Assembly (NCBI GenBank): GCA_965284645.1
Contig: OZ260106.1
Location: 3,844,001-3,908,000 of the forward strand
From: JAIBAJ01 sp965284645
GTDB taxonomy: Bacteria; Bacteroidota; Bacteroidia; JAIBAJ01
Direction: 5' to 3'
DNA: 64,000 nucleotides
How positions within the stretch are numbered: the first letter of the stretch is position 1; every line of letters starts with the position of its first letter. This document shows, one piece after another, positions 41,313 through 49,729 of this stretch. The notes beneath the pieces are model-generated. The model worked only from the letters and a program-made list of their open reading frames with translations, did not search any database and was not told the origin of the DNA. The translations under genes and the position numbers were made by a program.

Positions 41313-42821
41313 TTAATGTTTAAAATGCCTGTTTCCGGTCATTACCATCGGAATGCCTTTTTGATTGCAATAATCCACGCTGAGTTGGTCTTTTACCGAA
41401 CCTCCGGGTTGGATAATTGCTTTTATACCTGCTTTATCGGCTATTTCTACACAATCTGGGAAAGGAAAAAACGCATCGCTTGCCATGACACCACCGTTTA
41501 GATCAAACCCAAATGACTGGGCCTTTTCGATGGCTTGTTTTAAGGCATCCACCCTACTGGTTTGTCCGGTGCCGCTTGCCAATAATCGCTTATCCTTGGC
41601 CAATACGATGCAGTTGCTCTTGGTATGTTTCACTACTTTGTTGGCAAACAGCAAATCTTCAATTTGAGCGGCCGTTGGTGCGGTGTTGGTTACCGTTTTC
41701 AGATCGCTTTCTGTTTCCGATTTATTGTCACGCTCTTGCTCAAGCACGCCATTCAAAGCGGTTCTCACGTTGCGTTCCGGAAATTGAAAAGGTTTTTGTC
41801 GGAGAATAATTCGGTTGGGTTTCGACTTCAACAAATCCAGAGCTTCGGGATCAAAACCGGGGGCGATAATTACCTCAAAAAACAGTTTATTTATTTCCTG
41901 GGCTGATGCCAAATCGATTATGGCATTGCAGATCAAAATTCCACCAAAAGCCGAAACCGGATCGGAAGCCAAAGCTGTATTCCATGCCTCCAAAACGCTA
42001 TTCCTACTGGCTATTCCACAGGCATTGTTATGTTTCAGAATAGCAAAGGTGGTTTCCTTGAATTCAGCCATCAGGTTCACCGCAGCATCAATATCCAAGA
42101 GGTTGTTATAGCTAATTTCCTTGCCATTCAATTTTTCGAAAATAGCCTCCAAGTCTCCTTTGAAAACAGCCTTTTGGTGCGGATTTTCACCGTATCGCAG
42201 CACCGATTCACCTTGCGATTTTTCGGCACCGCTGGCAAACCACTGAGCAATGGCCGTATCGTAGCCCGAACTTACCTTAAAGGCATGCAAAGCCAATTTT
42301 CGGCGGATATCCAAGGTTGTTTCGGCATTGTTTTTTTCCAACACTTCCAACAAAATCGGGTATTCAGCTTTCGAAGGCACAATCACCACATCGTTGAAGT
42401 TCTTGGCTGCCGCGCGAATCAAGGAAATCCCTCCGATATCAATCTTTTCAATAATTTCATCCTCCATGCCACCCTTGGCCACAGTTTCCTCGAATGGATA
42501 CAAATCTACCACCACCAAATCAATAGGCGGAATTTCGTAGGCCTCAATTTGAGCGATATCACCTTCATGGTCGCGTCGAGTCAAAATTCCACCAAAAATT
42601 TTCGGATGCAAGGTTTTTACCCTGCCGCCCAAAATCGAAGGATAAGCGGTTAGGTTTTCAACGGGCACCACGGCTAGTCCCAAACTTTCAATAAAGCTTT
42701 GCGTACCGCCGGTCGAATATAAAGTTACGCCTTGTGCCGCCAACTGACGAACAATAGGCTCTAATCCATCTTTGTAATATACTGATAATAAAGCACTTTT
42801 AATTTTTTTCAGACCTGTCAT
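41313..42821 (-). CDS. purH: Bifunctional AICAR transformylase/IMP cyclohydrolase
   Basis: 502 residues. Catalyses the last two steps of IMP synthesis: formylation of AICAR and ring closure. N-terminal MGS-like cyclohydrolase domain (residues 1-~190: TLYSTGGT, GGRVKTLHPKIFGGIL), then the transformylase domain with RYGENPHQKAVF (near 249), KHNNACGIA (near 281) and KSNCIVLAKD and VMASDAFFPFPD near the C-terminus. The Lys-His catalytic pair is in the KHNNACG motif. Upstream of mreB as in many Bacteroidota. Confidence 0.97.
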   Translation of the reverse strand: MTGLKKIKSALLSVYYKDGLEPIVRQLAAQGVTLYSTGGTQSFIESLGLAVVPVENLTAYPSILGGRVKTLHPKIFGGILTRRDHEGDIAQIEAYEIPPIDLVVVDLYPFEETVAKGGMEDEIIEKIDIGGISLIRAAAKNFNDVVIVPSKAEYPILLEVLEKNNAETTLDIRRKLALHAFKVSSGYDTAIAQWFASGAEKSQGESVLRYGENPHQKAVFKGDLEAIFEKLNGKEISYNNLLDIDAAVNLMAEFKETTFAILKHNNACGIASRNSVLEAWNTALASDPVSAFGGILICNAIIDLASAQEINKLFFEVIIAPGFDPEALDLLKSKPNRIILRQKPFQFPERNVRTALNGVLEQERDNKSETESDLKTVTNTAPTAAQIEDLLFANKVVKHTKSNCIVLAKDKRLLASGTGQTSRVDALKQAIEKAQSFGFDLNGGVMASDAFFPFPDCVEIADKAGIKAIIQPGGSVKDQLSVDYCNQKGIPMVMTGNRHFKH

Positions 42822-43008
42822 TTTCCCTTTCTATTTCGATGCAAGGTAGTGTGAAACAGGCCTATTTTTTCATGTCAAAAAACGAACAGAGCAGAATAAG
42901 TTATCAACAAAAACGAGGGGTTCAAGCCTTTCAAGTTAGTCAATTTTCAGGCTACTTTGGTAAAAATCTACAAACCTTTTTTATTATAAATTCGGGTAAT
43001 TAGTTTTT

Positions 43009-43172
43009 GGGGGTGCCCTTTTTGCCAAAACCGCATGGTGCTTGAATTTAAACAGTGTACAAGGGCAAAAAGGTCGGGCTATTCGTTGCAAGTCCTCGGC
43101 CCTCTCCGCTAAAGCTGCGCGGGCCTCCGGTCTTTCCACTGCTATCCCTCACCCGGAAGAGGGCGTTGGAAA
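43009..43172 (+). repeat. R1 structured repeat, subtype A
   Basis: CCTTTTTGCC (43017-43026) pairs perfectly with GGCAAAAAGG (43064-43073), a compensatory change relative to other copies. The body GGGCTATTCGTTGCAAGTCC and CTGCTATCCCTCACCCGG is subtype A, diverged. Confidence 0.85.
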
Positions 43173-43177
43173 TAAAA

Positions 43178-43231
43178 CCCAGATTACGCATTAGAAATGC
43201 ATAAACGATTAACCAGTTGTAAATCAATTTA
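43178..43231 (+). repeat. R2B left fragment interrupted by R3
   Basis: AACCCAGATTACGCATTAG through GATTAACCAGTTGTAAATCA, identical to the left part of the R2B at 38466, then cut at CAATTTA by an R3 element. The right part of R2B is not seen beyond the R3 element. Confidence 0.75.
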
Positions 43232-43369
43232 TACCGAATGGACATTATGTATAGTCCAATTTTAGGCTCACATTTTCTTGAAAAAATTGGACTAACATAC
43301 TGTATCCTCGGCATATACCAATCTAAATTTACAAATAGCCTTTGGACTATTTATAAATTAAAATTGGTA
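43232..43369 (+). mobile_element. R3 MITE-like element, copy 4
   Basis: 138 bases, TACCGAATGGACATT to AAAATTGGTA, flanked by TTA at 43229-43231 and 43370-43372. It contains TAGTCCAATTTTAG facing AAAAATTGGACTA, and CAAATAGCC/GGACTATTT near the right end. Confidence 0.82.
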
Positions 43370-43425
43370 TTATTTGACACACCTTCTGAAACGGCAGCAG
43401 CTAGTTCGATTTACCTTTTTGCAGA

Positions 43426-43608
43426 TTAAACCCAAATTCAGCATTAGAAATCTATTACAGCTTCCAACTGCTTCAAATACAAGAATTTCAGAACAATTTT
43501 TGACTTCAAAATAGTTTACTATTCCTTCACCCAAAAATTAACCTGAAACCCTCGTCTTTATTGCATTTGAAAGCTTCATTACGTTTTCTAATGCGTAATC
43601 TGGGTTAA
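43426..43608 (-). mobile_element. R2 foldback element, copy 4
   Basis: 183 bases, TTAAACCCAAATTCAGC to GCGTAATCTGGGTTAAA, same orientation as the copy at 2881 and nearly identical to it. Confidence 0.87.
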
Positions 43609-43671
43609 ACCAATAAAAATTTATCGTATTGGTCTTTCCATTTGCCAACACTGGAATGAAATGCAAAGGCT

Positions 43672-43854
43672 AGGCTACAGTAGAATGTTATGCGGAGGTG
43701 TCGGGCAAGGATAGAGCGTGATACCCCACAAGCCTGCTGCCCCCTCGCATTTTTGGGGGCAGCAGGCTGAGGAGTATTAGCGAAAGCCTGACCCAACCGC
43801 CCTTGCAAATGCTTAAACAGCGGTAGAATGGTTTTGGCGGTTGGGGGCCCGCCA
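43672..43854 (-). repeat. R1 structured repeat, subtype B
   Basis: Minus-strand copy almost identical to that at 25881. GGCGGTTGGG (43836-43845) pairs with CCCAACCGCC (43792-43801). The second hairpin here has CAGCCTGCTGCCCCC against a GGGGGCAGCAGGCTTG arm. Relative to the 25881 copy (CAGCCAGCTACCCCC) several changes occur in both arms, again compensatory. Confidence 0.88.
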
Positions 43855-43901
43855 ACAAATCATTATTAAAATGCTCTACTCGGACAATCTTCTGCTGGAA
43901 G

Positions 43902-44777
43902 CTACTTGTTAAAATCCTTATAATCAACGGAAGGATCGTAATCGCTTTTAGAAACCAAGGAATGAAGTTCGCTTTCGGGTTTGGAGGATTTAAGAACAGG
44001 AAACAAAAGTTGTACATACCAAGGTTCCTTTACCCGGTTCCAGGCCCCAAACCTAGCTGGATATTGTCGGGTAATCTTGGCCGTACCAAAAAGCACATCC
44101 CAAACAAACAATAAATTGCCATAATTCCCATTCGGATGCGAAATACCATCTTCGGCGGTAAGACCATGGTGGGCAAAATGCGTACTCGGTGTTGAAATAC
44201 AACGTTCGATAAGCCAGGCCAAAGGATGCAGAAAGGCGTAGCGATAGAGAAAACGATCCCATTTGGTAGTGCTGTGGGCCAACAAAATAACCACCAACTT
44301 AATGGGTAAATAAAACAGATACACATACCCCATTCCAAGAAAAACCAAGGCCGATGAAAACCAAATTCCCGGCATAAAGGCATAATAGAGAATAGCATTG
44401 CGGAAAGTAACCATAACCCCCATTTCCTCGACTACATGGTGGGGCCGGTGCAATTTCCACATCATTCGATTGACATGGGAAAGGCGGTGCCACCAATATT
44501 GCGTCATATCGTCCAACAGTAAAAAAGCTATAATTTGCCATCCGATTCCCAAATCAAGCCAATGGTTTTCCATTTCAGGAAACCAAGTCTTGCCAATCCA
44601 AACCACCAACACAAAAACACCAGGCTGGACTAGGGTGGGCAAGGTAAACAAACTCACCAGTTCGATAGTCCAATCGGTTTTTGAACGTTTGTCGTGCAGG
44701 TAAAGTCCACCCAATGCCTCCAAAAAGCCCAAGAGAAGAATCATTCCCAGAGGAATAAATTTGGAAAGTAAAACCAT
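43902..44777 (-). CDS. Sterol desaturase / fatty acid hydroxylase family protein
   Basis: 291 residues, membrane-bound di-iron oxygenase family. The histidine clusters are visible: HRLSHVNRMMWKLHRPHHV (residues ~96-115, HxxxH and HxxHH), and FAHHGLTAEDGISHPNGNYG near 205-225. Hydrophobic segments flank them. It could hydroxylate a fatty acyl chain or sterol-like lipid. Single gene; the C-terminal ~60 residues after the last His box are a soluble tail. Confidence 0.88.
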   Translation of the reverse strand: MVLLSKFIPLGMILLLGFLEALGGLYLHDKRSKTDWTIELVSLFTLPTLVQPGVFVLVVWIGKTWFPEMENHWLDLGIGWQIIAFLLLDDMTQYWWHRLSHVNRMMWKLHRPHHVVEEMGVMVTFRNAILYYAFMPGIWFSSALVFLGMGYVYLFYLPIKLVVILLAHSTTKWDRFLYRYAFLHPLAWLIERCISTPSTHFAHHGLTAEDGISHPNGNYGNLLFVWDVLFGTAKITRQYPARFGAWNRVKEPWYVQLLFPVLKSSKPESELHSLVSKSDYDPSVDYKDFNK

Positions 44778-44954
44778 GGGCCTAAATTAGGTGCAAAGTT
44801 TGAGCAAAAAACAGTGGTTGAAAAGGATGGAGTAAAAGGTAAAATAGAATTTCGTTAGGGATAAATAAATAGGAAAGGTAGGTTTACTAAACCCTGGTTA
44901 AACCATAGAAATGTTTAAATTAACCTGCCTAATTTAACTACTTTCATAGACAAG

Positions 44955-45713
44955 CTACCCTTCCAACCATTTATTGAAATCATTAACACGTTCTCGACTT
45001 ACAATTACCTCTTCTGTTGTAGCAGGTTGGACTTCCAATTTGTACCGACGTGTAAACCATTGGTTAATCTTTTTTATGGAATCAAGGGCAACCACCAAAC
45101 TGCGGTTGATGCGAAAAAACAGTTTGGGGTCCAGTTCCTCTTCCAATTGATCTAAGGTAAAATCGATTATCATTTTCTTTCCGTCTTTGGTTGCCAAAGT
45201 GCTTACCCCAGCTTTTGATTCAATCCAGGCCACTTGGGTTGTTGCAATCAGCTTCAATTGCTCGCCTTGGGGTATTAAAAACCTTTCACGAAATACTTTT
45301 TTCTCCTTAGCTGCCGAAACCAACAGTGCAATTTCTTCTAAATTCAATTGAGGTTGATGGGTAAACTGTTTAACCTTATCAAGGGCTCGTTTCAAATCTG
45401 CTTGTTGAATTGGTTTTAATAAATAGTCTATCCCATTGTATTTGAAGGCACGAATCGCATATTGGTCGTAAGCGGTTGTAAAAATCACCGGTGCAGTAAT
45501 TTTTACTTTCCTGAACAACTCAAAGCTCAAATCATCCGCTAAATGGATATCCATAAAGAACAAATCGGGCATTGGATGGGCATTCAACCAATCTATGGCA
45601 TCGGCAACACTTTCCAAACTGGCTAATACCTCGATGGTTGAATCCAGTTCTAAAATAGACTGTCGTAAAAACTGGGCAGCATGGAACTCATCTTCTAAAA
45701 GCAGGACTTTCAT
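44955..45713 (-). CDS. LytTR family response regulator
   Basis: 252 residues. Receiver domain (residues 1-~118) with LLEDEF, the phospho-acceptor in DLFFMDIHLADD (Asp near 55), TTAYD and YLLKPI (Lys near 104). From about 145 a LytTR DNA-binding domain: RERFLIPQGEQLKLIATTQVAWIESK and FFRINRSLVVALDSIKKINQW. Binds pairs of imperfect direct repeats in family members. Immediately follows the histidine kinase gene (8 bases) and forms its cognate partner. Confidence 0.95.
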   Translation of the reverse strand: MKVLLLEDEFHAAQFLRQSILELDSTIEVLASLESVADAIDWLNAHPMPDLFFMDIHLADDLSFELFRKVKITAPVIFTTAYDQYAIRAFKYNGIDYLLKPIQQADLKRALDKVKQFTHQPQLNLEEIALLVSAAKEKKVFRERFLIPQGEQLKLIATTQVAWIESKAGVSTLATKDGKKMIIDFTLDQLEEELDPKLFFRINRSLVVALDSIKKINQWFTRRYKLEVQPATTEEVIVSRERVNDFNKWLEG

Positions 45714-45721
45714 AGCTATTT

Positions 45722-46764
45722 TCAGTCTAAAAGGGGTAATCGCACATCGAAATGGCTGGCCGATTTCAGGATTTGGATATCCGTACCGTTCAACATTTTG
45801 TATCGGTTGCTAATATTGCTTAATCCCACACCAGTGCCAACTTCCGGGCTAGGGCGAGGTTGAAAATTATTGGCAATTGAAATCCATTTACAGTCTAGTT
45901 CCGCAATGGCAATATGCAAAGGCTGTTTGACACTAATAATATTATGCTTTATGGCATTTTCCACCAACAATTGAAAAGATAAGGGCACCACTTTCTTAGC
46001 CAAACTTTCTTCACTCAACTTGATTTCAAAGGTAAGGTTTTGTGGAAAGCGGATTTGAAGCAAGAAAATGTAAGACTGAATAAAATCAAGTTCTTCCTGA
46101 ACCGTAATCAAAGGCTTTTCACGTATTTCCAATACATACCGGTAAACTTTAGACAGATTTTGAACAAACGCAACGGCTACTTTCGGCTGGTCGGGTATAA
46201 TTGCGACCAAGGTATTAAGGCTATTGAATAAAAAATGAGGATTGACCTGGCTTTTCAGGCTTTCCAATTGGGTTTCCAAGTTTTCCTTTTTTAAGGTTTC
46301 AGCCTCAAGTCGGGCTTGGTTCCAGCGTGTAACCACATAAATAATTTCATAAATAGCTGCGATGGAATTTGAGGCAACCAGGCTCACCACCGTCATCCGA
46401 AGCGAAGTGGCTCCATTCACTTGTTCCATATCCACCTGAAAATACCATTTTGGAAACCAACATAACAACAAGCTAACCAAGTAGGTATAGGCAATTACAG
46501 CTGACATTTGCGAAACAATCCGAACCATAACTTGTTCAGGCAGTGCAAATCGCTTTCTAAAAAAAGAATTATCTGACGATTGGTAAGCCAATAAAAAGTA
46601 GTATAAACACAAGAAAACAGATAGTTACGTAAAAACCATAATGGAGCCTCCACAGGGTTAACTTCGTGTAAACTTAGGGTAATGACGAAACCCGCAAAAG
46701 GTATCCCGTAAAGGAGAATGCGGGTATCGTCAATGCCTAAATACTTTATGGTAGAAGCTTTCAT
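45722..46764 (-). CDS. LytS-like sensor histidine kinase, needs a -1 frame change
   Basis: The N-terminal frame starts at ATG 46764 (KASTIKYLGIDDTRILLYG) and runs through FYWLTNRQIILF; without a shift it stops near 46495. The kinase body is in the -1 frame from about 46565 to 45722. Joined, they give a normal ~347-residue LytS-type kinase: four membrane helices, then a short coiled coil (ETLKKENLETQLESLKSQVN). The His_kinase domain has NPHFLFNSLNTL (His acceptor), and the ATPase part has LVENAIKHNI and GTGVGLSNISNR. The break is at a run of seven T in the coding strand. It may be a sequencing or natural indel, or programmed frameshifting. The gene lies 19 bases after the TonB receptor. Confidence 0.8.
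46558..46564 (-). other. Slippery heptamer T TTT TTA at frame break
   Basis: In the N-terminal frame the codons are CTT TTT TTA GAA. The last T of CTT plus TTT TTA is the canonical X XXY YYZ heptamer. A -1 slip gives TTT TTT AGA AAG CGA, entering exactly the kinase frame (FFRKRFALPEQ). I see no strong stem-loop a few bases downstream. Confidence 0.6.
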
Positions 46765-46782
46765 CCGAATGGAAATTAGCAC

Positions 46783-49140
46783 TTAAAAGTAAATTTTATA
46801 TTGTACATCAGGGAAAAAGCCTCTTTGGTAAACCGTTCCGATTCGACCTGAAGTAGGATTGAACCCTTGTGCAAAAACATTTTTGCTACCTGTTAGGTTT
46901 TGTAAATCAACACCAAATTGTTGGGTTGTTTTCTTTCCGTTGTAACGAAAGCTGATTTTGAAATCGAACCTGAAATATTCTTTGTATTGCTCGGAGAAAG
47001 CCACTTTTTCGTCCCTGATTTCGGTTTGGTAGGTTTGGGAAAGCGTTAAATCAATGGGAGTATACCTTCTTCCGCCGGCGTAGGTGACTTTCGTATCGAA
47101 GCTCAAGGCCGTTTTCCTTCCCAACTTAAACTCTTTTCCTCCCAAAGCGTTTATTACATAATTTCCATTGAAAGCGGTATTGCGCTCAATACCATCACTA
47201 CCTTTATATTTGGATTGAAACACGCTGGTGGTCAGTAAAAAGTAATAACCACGGTTGTAGAACTTCTCCAAGGTTAGCTCTATACCATAATTATAGCCAG
47301 TTCCCTTATTTTCCAAATTGGTATTGGTTGGGAAAGTAAAATCGGCCCCTTGGTTAATCATAGAAAAGGAACTAGAAGTATTTTCGACTGGGATATTATA
47401 GAGGTATTGGTAATACAATTCTGTTTTCAACCGCATTTGGTCATTTATAAACCATTCATAGCCCAAAACACTGTGCAGACTTTTGCTAAAGTCCAAGGAT
47501 TTATTTGGTGTATTCACCTTGCCTAGACTATCTCTTTCTTCGATAAAGTAAACCGTGATAGGTTGCAATTGGCTATGCAGCCCAACCCCCAAGGTCAAGC
47601 TATGTTGAGCATTAATAGTATACTTTAACCCCAACCTTGGTTCGATTGTATTAGATTGGCTTAAGAAAAAGTGTTGAGAATGCAAACCCAGATTCATGCT
47701 AAACTTATCGGATGGCCTCCACTGCCAGTTCAAATAGGATTGAATCAAAAAGGCCGTATTGTTCATATCGCTGATGGTTCGGAATGAAACCGAATCGGCT
47801 CGAACGGAATCGATAATGTTAATTTGGTAGACATCCCCAAAAACACCACCGGTTATATTATGTTGTGCATTGAATTTATGATTGAGTTTATAGTTGAATG
47901 AATATTTATTTTGACGGCGGTTGAAAGCTGTAAGAGGCCAAACTGAATTGTTCTCTGAGGAAATGGAATCAATTTTTCCATCGCTGAGGGCAGTGCTTGC
48001 GGCCAAAACAAATTTTTGGTAAGTTTTTGGATTAAAAAAATAAGTATGGGATCCACCAATCATGCCTGTAGTACTTCCAAACGTGGAGTTTTGGTTCCCA
48101 CCAGAATATAAATTGGTTGAATCAGTAGGATCGGCTTCAAAGTTAATTTGGCTAATCCCTCCAATTCCCCAAAGGGTAAACCTTCCGGCCTTTTTGGTAG
48201 GGAAATTCAGTTTAAAGGTTAAATCCTGGTACTGTGGCACGGCGGCACCTGTACCTAGGTTTATTCCCATCAAAGAAATCAGGCCCAAAGTAGAATATCG
48301 GTAATTGACAAGGTAGGACGCCCCGCTACCCTTTTTAAAAGGACCTTCTGCACCTAATTCAAAACCATTAAACCCAATCTGTCCTAGATACTCCCGTTTA
48401 TCGGCATTTCCATTGCGAAGGTTCAAATCGAAGACACCTGAAAGTGCATTTCCATAATTTGGACTCCAAGCACCGGTCATAAAATCCGAATTACTGAGGT
48501 TATTAATGTTCAACATGCTCACTGGGCCACCTGTACTTCCCAAGGATGCAAAATGGTTGGGACTTGGCACATCAATACCTTCCAAGCGCCATAGCAGTCC
48601 TACGGGCGAATTTCCACGAATTATTATGTCATTTCGACTATCGCTTGCTCCGCTCACGCCGGCAAAATTCTGCGCCATTTTGGATGGATCCTGCAAGCTA
48701 CCTGAATAACGGGCAGCCTCTTCCACCGAAAAGGTACGTATACTAACCGTTCCCATGGCATTGATTGAATTCCGCTTATCGTCTTGCGCTTTGACAACAA
48801 CCTCATCCAATTTCTTAATACTTTCTTGCAATTCAATGCGCAAATCCAACTCCTTTGCTGAATTTAGCAATAAGTTCCCCAAAGTCACGCTTTCATACCC
48901 CATAAAACTTATTTGTATAGCATTCCGACCAACAGGAACTGGCTCCAATCTGAAGTTTCCATCTAAATCCGTTGTAGTTCCAAGTAAGGGATTACTTCCA
49001 ACTAGGATAATATTTACCCCTGGCAAAGTTGCTTGGGATTGTTTGTCAACCACCGTTCCTTTGATGGTTTGAGTCAAGGGATTTTGTGCATTGGCTATTA
49101 ACCCAATTCCCAGAAATAAAAGAAAATAGAACTTTTTCAT
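46783..49140 (-). CDS. TonB-dependent receptor with carboxypeptidase-like domain
   Basis: 785 residues from ATG 49140 (the frame is open nine codons further). Signal peptide to about residue 18, then a CarboxypepD_reg-like domain (TIKGTVVDKQSQATLPGVNI, TDLDGNFRLEPVPVG). The plug has MAQNFAGVSGASDSRNDIII, RGNSPVGLLWRLEGIDVPSP. The barrel ends in PDVQYKIYF. It spans the outer membrane and imports or senses an unknown ligand. The histidine kinase and LytTR regulator follow directly, so receptor and two-component system are probably one operon. There is no SusD. Confidence 0.92.
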   Translation of the reverse strand: MKKFYFLLFLGIGLIANAQNPLTQTIKGTVVDKQSQATLPGVNIILVGSNPLLGTTTDLDGNFRLEPVPVGRNAIQISFMGYESVTLGNLLLNSAKELDLRIELQESIKKLDEVVVKAQDDKRNSINAMGTVSIRTFSVEEAARYSGSLQDPSKMAQNFAGVSGASDSRNDIIIRGNSPVGLLWRLEGIDVPSPNHFASLGSTGGPVSMLNINNLSNSDFMTGAWSPNYGNALSGVFDLNLRNGNADKREYLGQIGFNGFELGAEGPFKKGSGASYLVNYRYSTLGLISLMGINLGTGAAVPQYQDLTFKLNFPTKKAGRFTLWGIGGISQINFEADPTDSTNLYSGGNQNSTFGSTTGMIGGSHTYFFNPKTYQKFVLAASTALSDGKIDSISSENNSVWPLTAFNRRQNKYSFNYKLNHKFNAQHNITGGVFGDVYQINIIDSVRADSVSFRTISDMNNTAFLIQSYLNWQWRPSDKFSMNLGLHSQHFFLSQSNTIEPRLGLKYTINAQHSLTLGVGLHSQLQPITVYFIEERDSLGKVNTPNKSLDFSKSLHSVLGYEWFINDQMRLKTELYYQYLYNIPVENTSSSFSMINQGADFTFPTNTNLENKGTGYNYGIELTLEKFYNRGYYFLLTTSVFQSKYKGSDGIERNTAFNGNYVINALGGKEFKLGRKTALSFDTKVTYAGGRRYTPIDLTLSQTYQTEIRDEKVAFSEQYKEYFRFDFKISFRYNGKKTTQQFGVDLQNLTGSKNVFAQGFNPTSGRIGTVYQRGFFPDVQYKIYF

Positions 49141-49254
49141 TGTAATTATTTTGAGCAAAGGTTGCACCTAACCCACAAAACCGAGCTTAATAAAAGGATG
49201 AACTGTACAAAAGGAAGGATGAACTGTACAAGAAAGGAAACAGGAACTACAATA

Positions 49255-49339
49255 TACCGAATGGATATACTGTATCCTAGGCATTTACCAATCTAAATTT
49301 ACAAATAGTCATTGGACTATTTATAAAATAACAAGGGCA
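49255..49339 (+). mobile_element. R3 element, internally deleted copy
   Basis: 85 bases: TACCGAATGGATATACTG, then GGCATTTACCAATCTAAATT and CAAATAGTCATTGGACTATTT. The central TAGTCCAATTTTAGG part of other copies is missing. The right end is degenerate (AAGGGCA instead of TTGGTA) and abuts the ridA stop codon, whose TTA (plus strand) occupies the place of the expected target duplication. Confidence 0.7.
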
Positions 49340-49720
49340 TTAGAAGGCTGCAACGACCGATATCTCAACATTTACACCTTTTGGTAAACCTGACACTTGA
49401 ACCGTTTCACGAGCGGGGAAATTATTTTTGAAATAACTGCCATAAACAGCATTTACCTTCGTAAAGTCATTCATATCCATCAAAAAAATCGTAGTCTTAA
49501 CAACATTGGTAAATTCCAATCCTGCTTCAGCCAAAACCGCTTCAATGTTTTTCATAACCTGATGGGTTTCTGTTTCAATGGTTCCTGTAACTAAGGCGCC
49601 GGTTTTCGGATCCAAGGCAATTTGTCCAGATGCGAAGAGAAAATTTCCTGCTTTTACGGCTTGGCTGTAAGGGCCAATTGGTGCTGGAGCTTGGTCAGAT
49701 TGAATGATTATTTTGTCCAT
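49340..49720 (-). CDS. RidA family reactive enamine/imine deaminase
   Basis: 126 residues, normal length. PIGPYSQAVKAGNFLFASGQ and the C-terminal FPARETVQVSGLPKGVNVEISVVA are the RidA signature. The Arg of PARETV and the Glu of NVEISV correspond to Arg105 and Glu120 of active RidA enzymes. It hydrolyses 2-aminoacrylate-type intermediates made by PLP enzymes; trimeric and cytosolic. The gene lies 9 bases after the ABC substrate-binding lipoprotein gene, on the same strand. Confidence 0.95.
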   Translation of the reverse strand: MDKIIIQSDQAPAPIGPYSQAVKAGNFLFASGQIALDPKTGALVTGTIETETHQVMKNIEAVLAEAGLEFTNVVKTTIFLMDMNDFTKVNAVYGSYFKNNFPARETVQVSGLPKGVNVEISVVAAF

Positions 49721-49729
49721 AAAATAGTT

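Noticed and set aside
42030..42653. Plus-strand frame of 207 codons
   Set aside because: Antisense to purH.
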